A DNA stretch of 64,000 nucleotides from Palsa-1447 sp964414785 (lineage in GTDB: Bacteria; Verrucomicrobiota; Verrucomicrobiia; Opitutales; Opitutaceae). Under the pieces are notes generated by a model. It worked only from the letters and a program-made list of their open reading frames with translations. It was not told the DNA's origin and did not search any database. A program made the translations under genes and the position numbers. How positions within the stretch are numbered: the first letter of the stretch is position 1; each line of letters begins with the position of its first letter. Of the stretch, positions 16,676-24,700 are shown piece by piece. Where the stretch lies: assembly GCA_964414785.1 (NCBI GenBank), contig CAYPXZ010000005.1, positions 62,001-126,000 on the forward strand, read 5' to 3'.

Positions 16676-18484
16676 ATGTCCCTTCCCCGGCCGCGCCTGC
16701 TGCTCCTCGGAGCCGCTATTGCGGCCGGCCTCCTCGCCTTCGGGGTGAAGCTCTCGCTCATCCACGGCTACGCAAGCGACGTACCCTACATGGACGAGTG
16801 GGATGCGGTCGGCCGCGTGCTCCTGCTTCCCGCCGCTCACGGCGGACTCCACACTTCCGACTTCCTGCAGCCCCAGAACGAGCACCGCGTTGTGCTCAGC
16901 CGGCTGATCAGTTACGCGCTCCTGCGCGCGGACGGACAATGGGACGGCCTCCTTGAGATGGTGGTCAGCGCCGCGATCCACGCCTCGCTGTGCGCGGCCC
17001 TCGTGATGTTCGCCCGGCGCCTGCTCGGCGGAATCCGCTTCGCGCTCGCCGCCGTCATGACGGTCCTCCTCTTCGTCCTCGCCTTTGACTGGGAGAACAC
17101 GCTCCAGGGCTTCCAGTCCCAGCTCTATCTCCTGGAGTGGAGCGCCTTCGCCATGTGCCTGCTGTGCGTCCCCGCGCGGCCGCTCGGGCCCCGCTGGTGG
17201 GCCGGGTGGCTCGTGGGCCTGGCCGGTTTGGGGACCATGTCGTCGGGCTTCATGGGTCCCACCGCGGTGCTCCTGGTCATGGGCCTGCGCGCTGCGACCG
17301 GCGTCCGGCCCGCCGTGCGCGATTACGCGGCCGCGGCTCTCCTGGCCTTCCTTTGCGCCGCAGGCATCGCCTCGATCGCGCCTGTCCCCGGCCACCTCAT
17401 TCTGCGGGCGCAGTCCCCGTGGCAGTGGATCACCGCCTCCTCGACCGCCCTCTCCTGGCCCGAGTTTGACTGGCCCGCCGCGTTCCTCCTCCTGCAGCTG
17501 CCGATGGCGGCTCTCATCACCCGGCGCATCCGCGAGCGCAGGATCCCGGGCAGCGAGGCTGCGCTCGTGGCCCTCGCGCTTTGGACCTGGATGCAGGTCG
17601 CGGCCCTCGCATTCGCCCGCGGCAACGGCACGATCAGGGGCTCGCGATACACCGACCTGTACGCCGTGGGGGCGTTCGCAAACATCCTGGCACTCGGGTT
17701 ACTGTGGACTCCCTCCAAGGCAGGGAGGCCGTGGGCGCTCGTTGGTGTCGCCTGGGGCTGCCTGTTCTTGTGCGGCCTTCGGACGCAGCAAGAGATCGCC
17801 CACCGGGTCTACCTCGATGACTTCCGGAGCGCGAAACCCAAGGAGCGAGCCGCCCTGCGCGCCTACCTGCGGACCGGGGACGCCCGCAAGCTCCAAGAGG
17901 TCCCTGCTTCCAGGCTGCCCTACCCGAGACCCGACGCACTGGCTGCGTGGCTCTCGGACCCCGCAATACGGGAAGTCCTGCCGGAGAGCGTGCGCCCCGC
18001 CCTGACGCTTTCCCCCGATGGTTCCGAGTCGTCCGGATTCGAGCCTGCGGCGCCGTCGGACTCCGGTGCGCACTCGTGGATCGCCCGCAAGGGCCCCGCC
18101 CGGTTTACCAGCGAACCCCTGCCCTACCACCTGCTCCCCTTCCTTAGGATCTCGATCCGCGGTAGCGCCGACCTGAGCACCTCGGCCGTCCGGCTGGAAC
18201 CCGAAGAATCCACCCCCTCCGACGCCGAGGAACCGCTGCGGGGATCCGGGTGGATCGAGCGCGACTTGCCCGTTCCCTCCGCGGCTGGCGCCCGCATTGT
18301 CGTCGATCTTCCACCCGGGGACCACTGGATCGAATTCACGGAACCGACCGAGCTCGGCTGGGGATCGCGGGCCGTCGGGCGCCTGCTTGGCAGCGCGGGT
18401 GCGATCACCGCAAGCGCCGCCGCCCTGTTCGGGATGGCGATCACGGCCCTCCTGCTGCTCGACTACCGAAGCCGTGAGCCGTGA
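16676..18484 (+). CDS. Polytopic membrane protein of unknown function, GT-C-like layout
   Basis: The 602-residue product has about ten hydrophobic segments in its first 420 residues, then a soluble C-terminal part rich in Ser, Pro and beta-forming residues, and a final membrane helix near 570-595. The loop after the first helix carries an acidic motif, YMDEWDAV (residues 38-45), followed by QNEHRVVLSRL at 67-77. An acidic pair in the first outer loop is the layout of GT-C glycosyltransferases that use polyprenyl-phosphate sugars, but I cannot assign a known family. ATG 16676 is chosen because the first helix starts immediately after it. The stop overlaps the GTG of the TPR/glycosyltransferase gene, so the two are translationally coupled. 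Confidence 0.7.
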   Translation: MSLPRPRLLLLGAAIAAGLLAFGVKLSLIHGYASDVPYMDEWDAVGRVLLLPAAHGGLHTSDFLQPQNEHRVVLSRLISYALLRADGQWDGLLEMVVSAAIHASLCAALVMFARRLLGGIRFALAAVMTVLLFVLAFDWENTLQGFQSQLYLLEWSAFAMCLLCVPARPLGPRWWAGWLVGLAGLGTMSSGFMGPTAVLLVMGLRAATGVRPAVRDYAAAALLAFLCAAGIASIAPVPGHLILRAQSPWQWITASSTALSWPEFDWPAAFLLLQLPMAALITRRIRERRIPGSEAALVALALWTWMQVAALAFARGNGTIRGSRYTDLYAVGAFANILALGLLWTPSKAGRPWALVGVAWGCLFLCGLRTQQEIAHRVYLDDFRSAKPKERAALRAYLRTGDARKLQEVPASRLPYPRPDALAAWLSDPAIREVLPESVRPALTLSPDGSESSGFEPAAPSDSGAHSWIARKGPARFTSEPLPYHLLPFLRISIRGSADLSTSAVRLEPEESTPSDAEEPLRGSGWIERDLPVPSAAGARIVVDLPPGDHWIEFTEPTELGWGSRAVGRLLGSAGAITASAAALFGMAITALLLLDYRSREP

Positions 18485-19973
18485 CCCCTCTGCGCTAGGA
18501 ATCGCGAGCGCGCGGGCCCATGCCCTCGCCGAGGCCGGCCACGTCCAGGTGCGCGAGAAGAACTGGGGAAAGGCCATAGCCTTCTTCCAGGAATCCCTAG
18601 CGCTTGAGCCCGGAAAGGGTCTGACGTGGGGCGCCCTTGCCTACGCACTCGAAATGTCCGGCAGGCCCGAGGACGCCGTCGCCGCCTACGGATCGGCGCT
18701 CGCGCTCCTGCCCGATACTCCCGCGATCGCGTTCAACCTGGGCAACGTCCTGCGCAAGCTGGAGCGCCTGGACGAGGCGGAAGGCGCCTACCGCAGGGCC
18801 CTTGGAAGCAATCCAAGGCACGCCCCGTCATGGAACAACCTTGGCCTGGTGCTCCACATGCGGGGGCGCCCCGACGACGCGATCGCCTGCTATGGGCGGG
18901 CGCTCGGGATCGACCCGGGATACGCGGAAGCGCTCAACAACCAGGGGAGCGCCCTAGTCTCGAAAAACGAGATCGTCCCGGCCCTCGAGGCTTACGCCCG
19001 CGCGCTTGCGGTCGACCCGGGCCTAGACAGGGCGCGGTTCAACCAAGGGGTGGCGCACCTGCTGCGGGGTGATTTCGCTCAGGGCTGGAGGGGATACGAA
19101 TTCCGCGTGCGCCCGCCGTGGATCGGTGCTCTTTGCGGTGTGCCCTGGGACGGCAAAGAGCCCTTGGCGGGCAAGACAGTCGTGATCCCATTCGAGCAGG
19201 GACTCGGAGACACGATCCATTTCGCCCGCTACGCCGAGCGGGTCGCCAATCTTGGTGCCCGGGTCGTCCTGCAGGTCCAGCCGGCGCTCAAGCGCCTTCT
19301 GGCGAGCGTTCCCGGCGTCAGCCAGGTAGTCTCGGCGGGTGAACCCCTGCCCGCCCACGACACCTATTGCCCCATGATGAGCCTGCCTTACGTGTTGGGA
19401 TCGACCCCCGAGGGCGTTCCGGCCCACGTCCCGTACGTGCGAGCACCCGGCGAACTGCTTGACGCATGGCGCTCCAAGCTTGGGGGAGGTGCTCCCCGGG
19501 TCGGAATAGCCTGGTCCGGGAACCCGGGCCACCACCTAGACAAGTGGCGCTCGCTCCCGCTCGCCCTTCTCCTCAAGGCCACCGAGGGGATTCCCCTGGA
19601 GCTCTTCCGCATCCAGAGGGACATTGGCCCACGTGATGCGGCTGTCCTTCGGTCGACTCCCGCAATACGCGACTGCACCGACGACTTCGCGGACTTTGCC
19701 GATTCGGCGGCCCTCGTATCCCAGTTGGATCTGGTCATCTCTGTCGACACCTCCGTCGCCCACTTGGCGGGCGCATTGGGGAAGCCGCTCTGGGTCCTCC
19801 TTCCCTATGCCCCCGACTGGCGCTGGATGCTCGCGCGCACGGACAGCCCGTGGTACCCCACCGCCAGGCTTTTTCGACAATCCCAGCATGGAGATTGGGC
19901 TTCCGTGTTGACCCCTTTGCGCCAGGCATTGGTGGAGCGTTTTGGAGGCTCCATGGTCCCTGGCGCGAGTTAG
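18474..19973 (+). CDS. TPR-repeat protein with GT-B/GT9-like glycosyltransferase domain
   Basis: The 499-residue protein starts at a GTG lying over the stop region of the previous gene. Residues about 15-200 form five or six tetratricopeptide repeats (for instance AIAFNLGNVLRKLERLDEAE, then SWNNLGLVLHMRGRPDDAI). From about 225 a GT-B-type domain follows: VVIPFEQGLGDTIHFARY, RVGIAWSGNPGHHLDKWRS and VISVDTSVAHLAGALGKP resemble heptosyltransferase (GT9) and TPR-linked transferase motifs. The architecture suggests protein- or glycan-directed sugar transfer with the TPRs binding the partner. Coupling with the GT-C-like membrane protein implies a common pathway. Donor and acceptor are unknown. Confidence 0.8.
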   Translation: MSRDPSALGIASARAHALAEAGHVQVREKNWGKAIAFFQESLALEPGKGLTWGALAYALEMSGRPEDAVAAYGSALALLPDTPAIAFNLGNVLRKLERLDEAEGAYRRALGSNPRHAPSWNNLGLVLHMRGRPDDAIACYGRALGIDPGYAEALNNQGSALVSKNEIVPALEAYARALAVDPGLDRARFNQGVAHLLRGDFAQGWRGYEFRVRPPWIGALCGVPWDGKEPLAGKTVVIPFEQGLGDTIHFARYAERVANLGARVVLQVQPALKRLLASVPGVSQVVSAGEPLPAHDTYCPMMSLPYVLGSTPEGVPAHVPYVRAPGELLDAWRSKLGGGAPRVGIAWSGNPGHHLDKWRSLPLALLLKATEGIPLELFRIQRDIGPRDAAVLRSTPAIRDCTDDFADFADSAALVSQLDLVISVDTSVAHLAGALGKPLWVLLPYAPDWRWMLARTDSPWYPTARLFRQSQHGDWASVLTPLRQALVERFGGSMVPGAS

Positions 19974-20023
19974 CCGGACCCTGTACCACGCGTTTGCCAC
20001 GCGAAGGCTCTCCGCCAGGGCCC

Positions 20024-20311
20024 TCAAGATTTCAGGCGTTTGATAAACTGAGCCTCGAAGATCTCGTAAACCAGCTGGCGCTCCTCGACGAATAGAGCCT
20101 CGATGGCGCCGTCAGCCGCATAGCTGAAGATGACGCGGTGCCGGCCCACGCGAAGGCGGTAATAGCCCGATAGATTTCCCTCGAGCGCGCAAATTTCTCC
20201 CTGCTCATTGCGGAGGGCCGTGAGGGCCAGCTTGATGGCCCGCCTGGGCTCCGGTGCCAGCCTGCCGTCAAAGGCGATGACTTGGAGCGAGGGGCGAAGG
20301 AGCCGACTCAT
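20024..20311 (-). CDS. ParE/RelE-type toxin
   Basis: The 95-residue basic protein fits the RelE/ParE superfamily: an N-terminal strand and two helices, then YYRLRVGRHRVIFSYAADGAIEALFVEERQLVYEIF, where the central arginine-rich strand and the following hydrophobic strands are typical. Members either cleave mRNA at the ribosome or poison gyrase; sequence alone does not decide. Its ATG shares one base with the stop of the upstream antitoxin gene (TGATG), the standard tight coupling of toxin-antitoxin pairs. The operon reads antitoxin then toxin and ends 51 bases from the convergent TPR gene. Confidence 0.85.
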   Translation of the reverse strand: MSRLLRPSLQVIAFDGRLAPEPRRAIKLALTALRNEQGEICALEGNLSGYYRLRVGRHRVIFSYAADGAIEALFVEERQLVYEIFEAQFIKRLKS

Positions 20312-20556
20312 CAGGGTATGTCATCAAGGCTCCCAAACTGCGTTCGGCCCGCCTTGTGCTCGCCTATCGCATGCATGGCGGCAGCGTTTCCCATGAACTC
20401 TAGGGTCTCGGCAATCGCGCTCATGCGAGCATGCCCTATCATGCACGCCACGGGCTCGTCGTGTCGGGTGACCGTGACAACATCACCTTTCTCGACGGCT
20501 TTGACCATTGCGGGAAAGGAATCCTGGCCTTCAGTAATGCTCACGGTAGATTTCAC
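20311..20556 (-). CDS. Phd/YefM-family antitoxin
   Basis: The 81-residue product begins STVSITEGQDSFPAMVKAVEKGDVVTVTRHDEPVACMI, the Phd/YefM DNA-binding fold with its usual ITRHDEPVA-like strand. The C-terminal tail (HAIGEHKAGRTQFGSLDDIP) would wrap and neutralise the RelE/ParE toxin. The likely start is a GTG at 20556. A perfect inverted repeat begins on the very next base upstream, where such antitoxins bind to repress their own operon. The pair lies between a glycosyltransferase-like gene and tRNA-Tyr and uses more A/T than its neighbours, which may point to acquisition. Confidence 0.88.
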   Translation of the reverse strand: MKSTVSITEGQDSFPAMVKAVEKGDVVTVTRHDEPVACMIGHARMSAIAETLEFMGNAAAMHAIGEHKAGRTQFGSLDDIP

Positions 20557-20577
20557 AATAAAACCTGTAGTTTTATT
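20557..20577. promoter_or_regulatory. Operator palindrome of the toxin-antitoxin operon
   Basis: Arms AATAAAAC and GTTTTATT pair perfectly around CTGTA. The site abuts the GTG of the antitoxin gene. Phd/YefM antitoxins repress their own promoters through such sites, so autoregulation is inferred from position and family. Confidence 0.7.
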
Positions 20578-20578
20578 T

Positions 20579-20597
20579 CATGCAAAGTCAAAGCATG
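20579..20597. promoter_or_regulatory. Second inverted repeat of the toxin-antitoxin promoter
   Basis: Arms CATGC and GCATG flank nine bases. On the minus strand a TTGACT hexamer, a candidate -35 element, lies within its spacer. It may be a second antitoxin or toxin-antitoxin complex site. Confidence 0.4.
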
Positions 20598-20732
20598 GCC
20601 TTGGGTCTGGATAGGGTGTCTTGCGAACCAACTAGATAGCATAACGCCCTGCAGGGCAGTGACATCCGTAGGATGCCGGCACGAAGAATCGGGCTAAATC
20701 ACGTCTCGTGTTGCGCCCCTGACGATCGCAAA

Positions 20733-20816
20733 TGGTGGTGGAGGTTGGATTCGAACCAACGGTGTCGTAAGACGGGAGATTTACAGTCTCCGGAGCGGCC
20801 ACTGCTCAACTCCACC
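20733..20816 (-). tRNA. tRNA-Tyr (GUA anticodon)
   Basis: The complement folds into a class II tRNA of 84 bases including an encoded CCA. The acceptor stem is GGTGGAG with CTCCACC, followed by discriminator A and CCA. The D stem is GAGC/GCTC. The anticodon stem GGAGA/TCTCC encloses CTGTAAA with anticodon GTA. A long variable arm (GTC-TTAC-GAC) follows, and the T arm is GTTGG TTCGAAT CCAAC. The long variable arm and GTA anticodon identify tyrosine. It is transcribed toward the toxin-antitoxin pair. Confidence 0.96.
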
Positions 20817-20829
20817 AAAGCAAACGCCG

Positions 20830-20858
20830 AAACATCCACGTGCGAGGGTTTCCGTCAA
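20830..20858 (-). promoter_or_regulatory. Probable sigma-70 promoter of tRNA-Tyr
   Basis: On the minus strand a TTGACG -35 hexamer (20858-20853) is followed after 17 bases by ATGTTT (20835-20830). The -10 match is weak, but its distance to the tRNA 5' end (14 bases) fits. Confidence 0.5.
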
Positions 20859-20959
20859 GGATCATTTTGGCGGCCCGGCGGGCGCCCTTTGGCCATGTCG
20901 GTCCGCCCGGCGCACTTGTGCCTCGCCCCCCCGGTTCCTTAGCATACTTGTAGCCTAGT

Positions 20960-22396
20960 ATGAGCGCGCTCAGCCAGTTCGTGGACCGCTTTGTTCCGGG
21001 CGGCGTCCTGGCGCACGTATCGGCAGTCGCCGGCTTCCTCCTCGCATTCTTCCTTGTCGCCAGGCTCATGAGCGAGCGGCGCGCGCCCGCCAACACGTTT
21101 GCGTGGCTCCTCGTGATCGTGTTCATCCCCTGGCTCGGCGTCCCCCTTTACCTGCTACTCGGGGGACGCAAGCTGCGCAAGCTGGCCAAGGACAAGAAGG
21201 CCCTGTTGCCGATCGTGCCCCCGATCTGCGTCACCCAGCTCAGCCACGTCTTCCTTCCCGTTGCAAAGACCGTCGCCGCCGCCGGGGGATTCGAGCCTGT
21301 CGGCGGCAACCGGGTCCGGTTCCTCCTCACGGGCGAGGAGGATTTTGCCGAGCTTGAGCGGCAGATCCTCGCCGCCAAGAGCTCGATCCACATCGCCACG
21401 TTCATCCTGAGCCGCGACGCCACCGGCCGGCGCATCGTCGAGCTCCTCGCCAAGAGGGCGAGCGAGGGGGTTAAGGTGCGCCTCCTCCTCGACGCCCTGG
21501 GGTGCTTCGTTTCGTCCCGGGGCTTCACGGATCCCATCCGCAAGGCGGGCGGGGAGGTCGGGCGCTTCATGCCGGTCCTGCCCTTCACCTCCCGCGGCTC
21601 GGCAAATCTCCGCAGCCACCGCAAGATGGCCATCTTCGACGGCTCGACCGCCATCGTCGGCGGCCGAAACATCGCAAGGGAGTACATGGGGCCTGCGCCG
21701 TATGCGAAGCGCTGGCGCGACTTCGGCGCCGTGATCGAGGGGCCGGCCGCCGTCGTGCTGGGCGAGGTGTTCGTCGCCGACTGGTGCTTCGCCGTGCGCC
21801 AGTCGCCGGATGCGGTGCGCCGTGATGCACAAGCGGGCGGTGCGCCCATCATGGGGGAATGCGAGCTGCAGGTCGTCGCCAGCGGGCCGGACGTGCCCGG
21901 CGACCCCCTCTACGAGGGCATCGTCGCCATGATCCAGCAGGCCGAGCGCAACATCTGGATTGTCACACCCTACTTCATCCCCGACGAGGTGCTCCTGCGC
22001 TCGATGATCGTCAGGGCCCGGGCCGGCTGCAACGTGACCGTCGTCGTCCCCCTCAAGTCGAACCACCCCGTCACCGACTTCGCCCGGCGCAACTTTGTCA
22101 GGGAGCTGACGAAGGCCGGCGGACGGGTGCTCCACTACGACGCGGGCATGCTCCACGCGAAGGCGATCGTCGTCGACGACCGGGTCGCGATGTTCGGGTC
22201 GCCCAACTTCGACCTGAGGAGCCTCTTCGTTAATTTTGAGGTCGGGGTCTTGGTCTACACCGAGCCCGAGATCCACAGGATCAGGGCATGGATCGAGGAC
22301 GTGATGAAGCGCTGCGTGCCGCCCGTCGTGAGGAAGCGCCACATCCTGACAAGCGTCCTCGAGGACGTATGCAGGCTCCTGGCGCCGATCCTCTAG
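20960..22396 (+). CDS. cls: Cardiolipin synthase (phospholipase D family)
   Basis: The 478-residue enzyme makes cardiolipin from two phosphatidylglycerols or from phosphatidylglycerol and another phospholipid at the inner membrane. Two N-terminal membrane helices (about residues 17-35 and 45-65) precede two phospholipase-D domains. The HKD motifs are HRKMAIFDGS (His220) and HAKAIVVDD (His399), each followed by the usual GGRN- or GSPN-type segment. Length and two-helix N-terminus match ClsA. It stands alone, 143 bases from the divergent tRNA-Tyr, and is followed after 59 bases by the GH74 gene. No regulatory site is obvious. Confidence 0.94.
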   Translation: MSALSQFVDRFVPGGVLAHVSAVAGFLLAFFLVARLMSERRAPANTFAWLLVIVFIPWLGVPLYLLLGGRKLRKLAKDKKALLPIVPPICVTQLSHVFLPVAKTVAAAGGFEPVGGNRVRFLLTGEEDFAELERQILAAKSSIHIATFILSRDATGRRIVELLAKRASEGVKVRLLLDALGCFVSSRGFTDPIRKAGGEVGRFMPVLPFTSRGSANLRSHRKMAIFDGSTAIVGGRNIAREYMGPAPYAKRWRDFGAVIEGPAAVVLGEVFVADWCFAVRQSPDAVRRDAQAGGAPIMGECELQVVASGPDVPGDPLYEGIVAMIQQAERNIWIVTPYFIPDEVLLRSMIVRARAGCNVTVVVPLKSNHPVTDFARRNFVRELTKAGGRVLHYDAGMLHAKAIVVDDRVAMFGSPNFDLRSLFVNFEVGVLVYTEPEIHRIRAWIEDVMKRCVPPVVRKRHILTSVLEDVCRLLAPIL

Positions 22397-22455
22397 CAGC
22401 CCGCCTTCGCGTTTGCCGTGCAAGGGCCGGGCGGTCACCCTCTCCCCATCCCCCC

Positions 22456-24696
22456 ATGAAGACCCTCGTTCCGACGCTCGTCCTCTCGTCGCTTGCCGCG
22501 CTGGCGCTCGCCCCAGCGGCCCGTCCCGCCCCCGCGGCCCCGCCGGCCGCGGAGCCCTACACGTTCCAGAACGTTGCGATCGGCGGGGGCGGCTTTGTGA
22601 CCGGGATCATCTTCAACCCTGCCGAGCGGGGCCTTGTCTACCTGCGCACGGACGTCGGGGGAGCGTACCGGATGGACGCCCGCGCGAAGAAATGGGTCCC
22701 TCTCCTCGACTGGGCCGGCCAGACCGACTGGAACCTCTACGGGGTCGAGAGCCTGGCGAGCGATCCGGTCGACCCGAGGCGCCTCTACGTCGCCGCCGGG
22801 ACCTACACGAGCCCGGGCGTGTCCAACGGCGAGCTGCTGCGCTCGTCGGACCGCGGCGACACGTGGGAGCGCACGGAGCTTCCGTTCAAGTTCGGCGCGA
22901 ACGAGAACGGCCGCAACAACGGCGAGCGCCTCGCCGTCGACCCCAACGACGACCGGGTGCTCTTCCTCGGCACGCGGACCTCGGGCCTTTGGCGAAGCTC
23001 CGACATGGGAGCCACCTGGAGCAAGGTCGCCTCCTTCCCCGACTACGACGAGGCGATGCCCGTGCCCGCAAACCCCGCGGCCTACGTCCCCCAGAAGGTC
23101 GGGATCAACATGGTGTTCTTCGATGCGCGCTCCGGCGCCCGTGGCGCGCCGACCCCCGTCCTCTATGCCGCGGTCTCCACCCCGAATGCCAGCATCTTTA
23201 GGAGCACGGACGCCGGGGCCACCTGGAGCCCCGTCCCCGGCCAGCCGCTCGGGCTTCGGCCAACGAAGGCGGCCCTTGCCTCGGGCGGTGTCCTCTATGT
23301 CTGCTACGGCAACGAGGCCGGGCCCAACTCGATGACGGACGGCGCCGTCTGGCGTTGCGATTTGGCGTCGGGGAGCTGGGCCGACGTCACCCCGGAGAGG
23401 CCCGGGGCGGGAAGCGTCTTTGGCTACGGCTCGGTCGCCGTCGATCCGGCGCATCCCGACACGGTCCTTGTCGGCACATGGAACCACTGGAGCCCCTTCG
23501 ACCAGGTGTTCCTCAGCCGGGACGGGGGCCGCACCTGGCTCGCCCCGCTTGAGCACGCCCGCTGGGACCATTCCCCGGCTCCCTACACCAGGCCCATGAA
23601 CCACCACTGGCTGGCCGACATCAAGGTCGACCCGTTCGACCCCGACCACGCCCTCTTCACGACGGGATTCGGGATATGGGCGACCCACGACCTTAGCGAC
23701 GCCGACAAGCGAACGCCCACCCTCTGGACCTTTGAGGACCAGGGCATCGAGGAGACCGTGCCCCTCGCCCTCGTCAGCCCCCCGTCGGGCGCCCACCTCC
23801 TGAGCGGCCTCGCCGACATCGACGGCTTCCGCCATGACGACCTCTCGGTCTCGCCCGCCTCGGGGCGCTTCGGGACCCCGGCGCTCAAGAACACGGCCCA
23901 CCTGGCGTTTGCCTGGAAGCATCCCGAATTCATCGTGCGCTCGGGGAACAGCTACCACAACGACCTGGTGACCGGGGGCTACTCGACCGACGGCGGCGCG
24001 ACCTGGAGGGCCTTCGCCTCGGAGCCCCCTGGCACCATCGGCCGGTACTGGAGGGGCGAGGGCCCGATCGCCATCTCGGCCGACGGCCGGACCGTCGTCT
24101 GGTCGCCGACCGGGGTCGCTCCCCACTTCACCCTGGACTGGGGCAAGACGTGGTTTCCCTGCGTCGGGGGCTCGGTCAACCTCGCCGTCGCCGCCGACAC
24201 CGTCAATCCGTCCAAATTCTACGCCTACGACACGGAGGCCGGAACAATCGTCGTCAGTACCGACGGGGCGCGCAGCTTCAAGGCGGCCGGAGGCGGCCTT
24301 CCGGTCGAGAAGGGCCGCTGGGGACCGGCCCCTGGGAGGCTGTCCGCGGTTCCCGGCCGCGACGGGGAGTTCTGGGTCATTGCGGGGGGCGTTCTCCTTC
24401 ACTCCGGCGATTCAGGCGCATCCCTCACGGCGGCGGCCGGCGTCACCGCGACGCTCATCGGCTTTGGCAAGCCGGCCCCGGGCCAGCCGGGCGCCTCCAT
24501 CTTCATCGTCGGCAAGGTGGGAGGGACCGAGGGCATCTTCCGTTCCGACGACGCGGGGGGCCGCTGGGTGCGGATCACCGACGCGAGGCACGGCTTCGGC
24601 GACATCCGCGTCATCACGGGCGACCCGAGGGTCTTCGGCCGCGTCTATTTCGGCACCGGCGGACGGGGAATAATCTACGGCGACCGCGGAAACTAA
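22456..24696 (+). CDS. Exported GH74 xyloglucanase-like glycoside hydrolase
   Basis: The 746-residue protein begins with a signal peptide (LVPTLVLSSLAALALAPAARP) and continues as tandem seven-bladed beta-propellers. VYLRTDVGGAYRM near 62-72 contains Asp66, and GLADIDGFRHDDL contains Asp454. These match the two catalytic aspartates of GH74 enzymes, which cut the beta-1,4-glucan backbone of xyloglucan. Several Asp-box-like repeats (SSDRGDTW, SSDMGATW, STDAGATW, SRDGGRTW) define the propeller blades. ATG 22456 is chosen from the signal peptide. No dockerin or binding module is seen. With GH3, GH1 and GH106 genes in the window it points to plant cell-wall use. Confidence 0.9.
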   Translation: MKTLVPTLVLSSLAALALAPAARPAPAAPPAAEPYTFQNVAIGGGGFVTGIIFNPAERGLVYLRTDVGGAYRMDARAKKWVPLLDWAGQTDWNLYGVESLASDPVDPRRLYVAAGTYTSPGVSNGELLRSSDRGDTWERTELPFKFGANENGRNNGERLAVDPNDDRVLFLGTRTSGLWRSSDMGATWSKVASFPDYDEAMPVPANPAAYVPQKVGINMVFFDARSGARGAPTPVLYAAVSTPNASIFRSTDAGATWSPVPGQPLGLRPTKAALASGGVLYVCYGNEAGPNSMTDGAVWRCDLASGSWADVTPERPGAGSVFGYGSVAVDPAHPDTVLVGTWNHWSPFDQVFLSRDGGRTWLAPLEHARWDHSPAPYTRPMNHHWLADIKVDPFDPDHALFTTGFGIWATHDLSDADKRTPTLWTFEDQGIEETVPLALVSPPSGAHLLSGLADIDGFRHDDLSVSPASGRFGTPALKNTAHLAFAWKHPEFIVRSGNSYHNDLVTGGYSTDGGATWRAFASEPPGTIGRYWRGEGPIAISADGRTVVWSPTGVAPHFTLDWGKTWFPCVGGSVNLAVAADTVNPSKFYAYDTEAGTIVVSTDGARSFKAAGGGLPVEKGRWGPAPGRLSAVPGRDGEFWVIAGGVLLHSGDSGASLTAAAGVTATLIGFGKPAPGQPGASIFIVGKVGGTEGIFRSDDAGGRWVRITDARHGFGDIRVITGDPRVFGRVYFGTGGRGIIYGDRGN

Positions 24697-24700
24697 GCCC

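Noticed and set aside
20646..20657. 12-base palindrome GCCCTGCAGGGC near the toxin-antitoxin promoter
   Set aside because: Short GC-rich palindromes of this size are expected by chance in such a genome, and it is about 90 bases from the antitoxin start; no function is supported.
20733..20816. tRNA-Tyr as an attachment site of an integrated element carrying the toxin-antitoxin pair
   Set aside because: No integrase gene and no direct repeat of the tRNA 3' end was seen on the other side of the pair.
22435..24402. Open frame of 655 codons antisense to the GH74 gene, and similar long antisense frames at 37413-39728, 34542-36146 and 52897-54039
   Set aside because: They mirror GC-rich codon usage of well-supported genes on the other strand, have low-complexity Arg/Gly/Val-rich translations and no recognisable domain.
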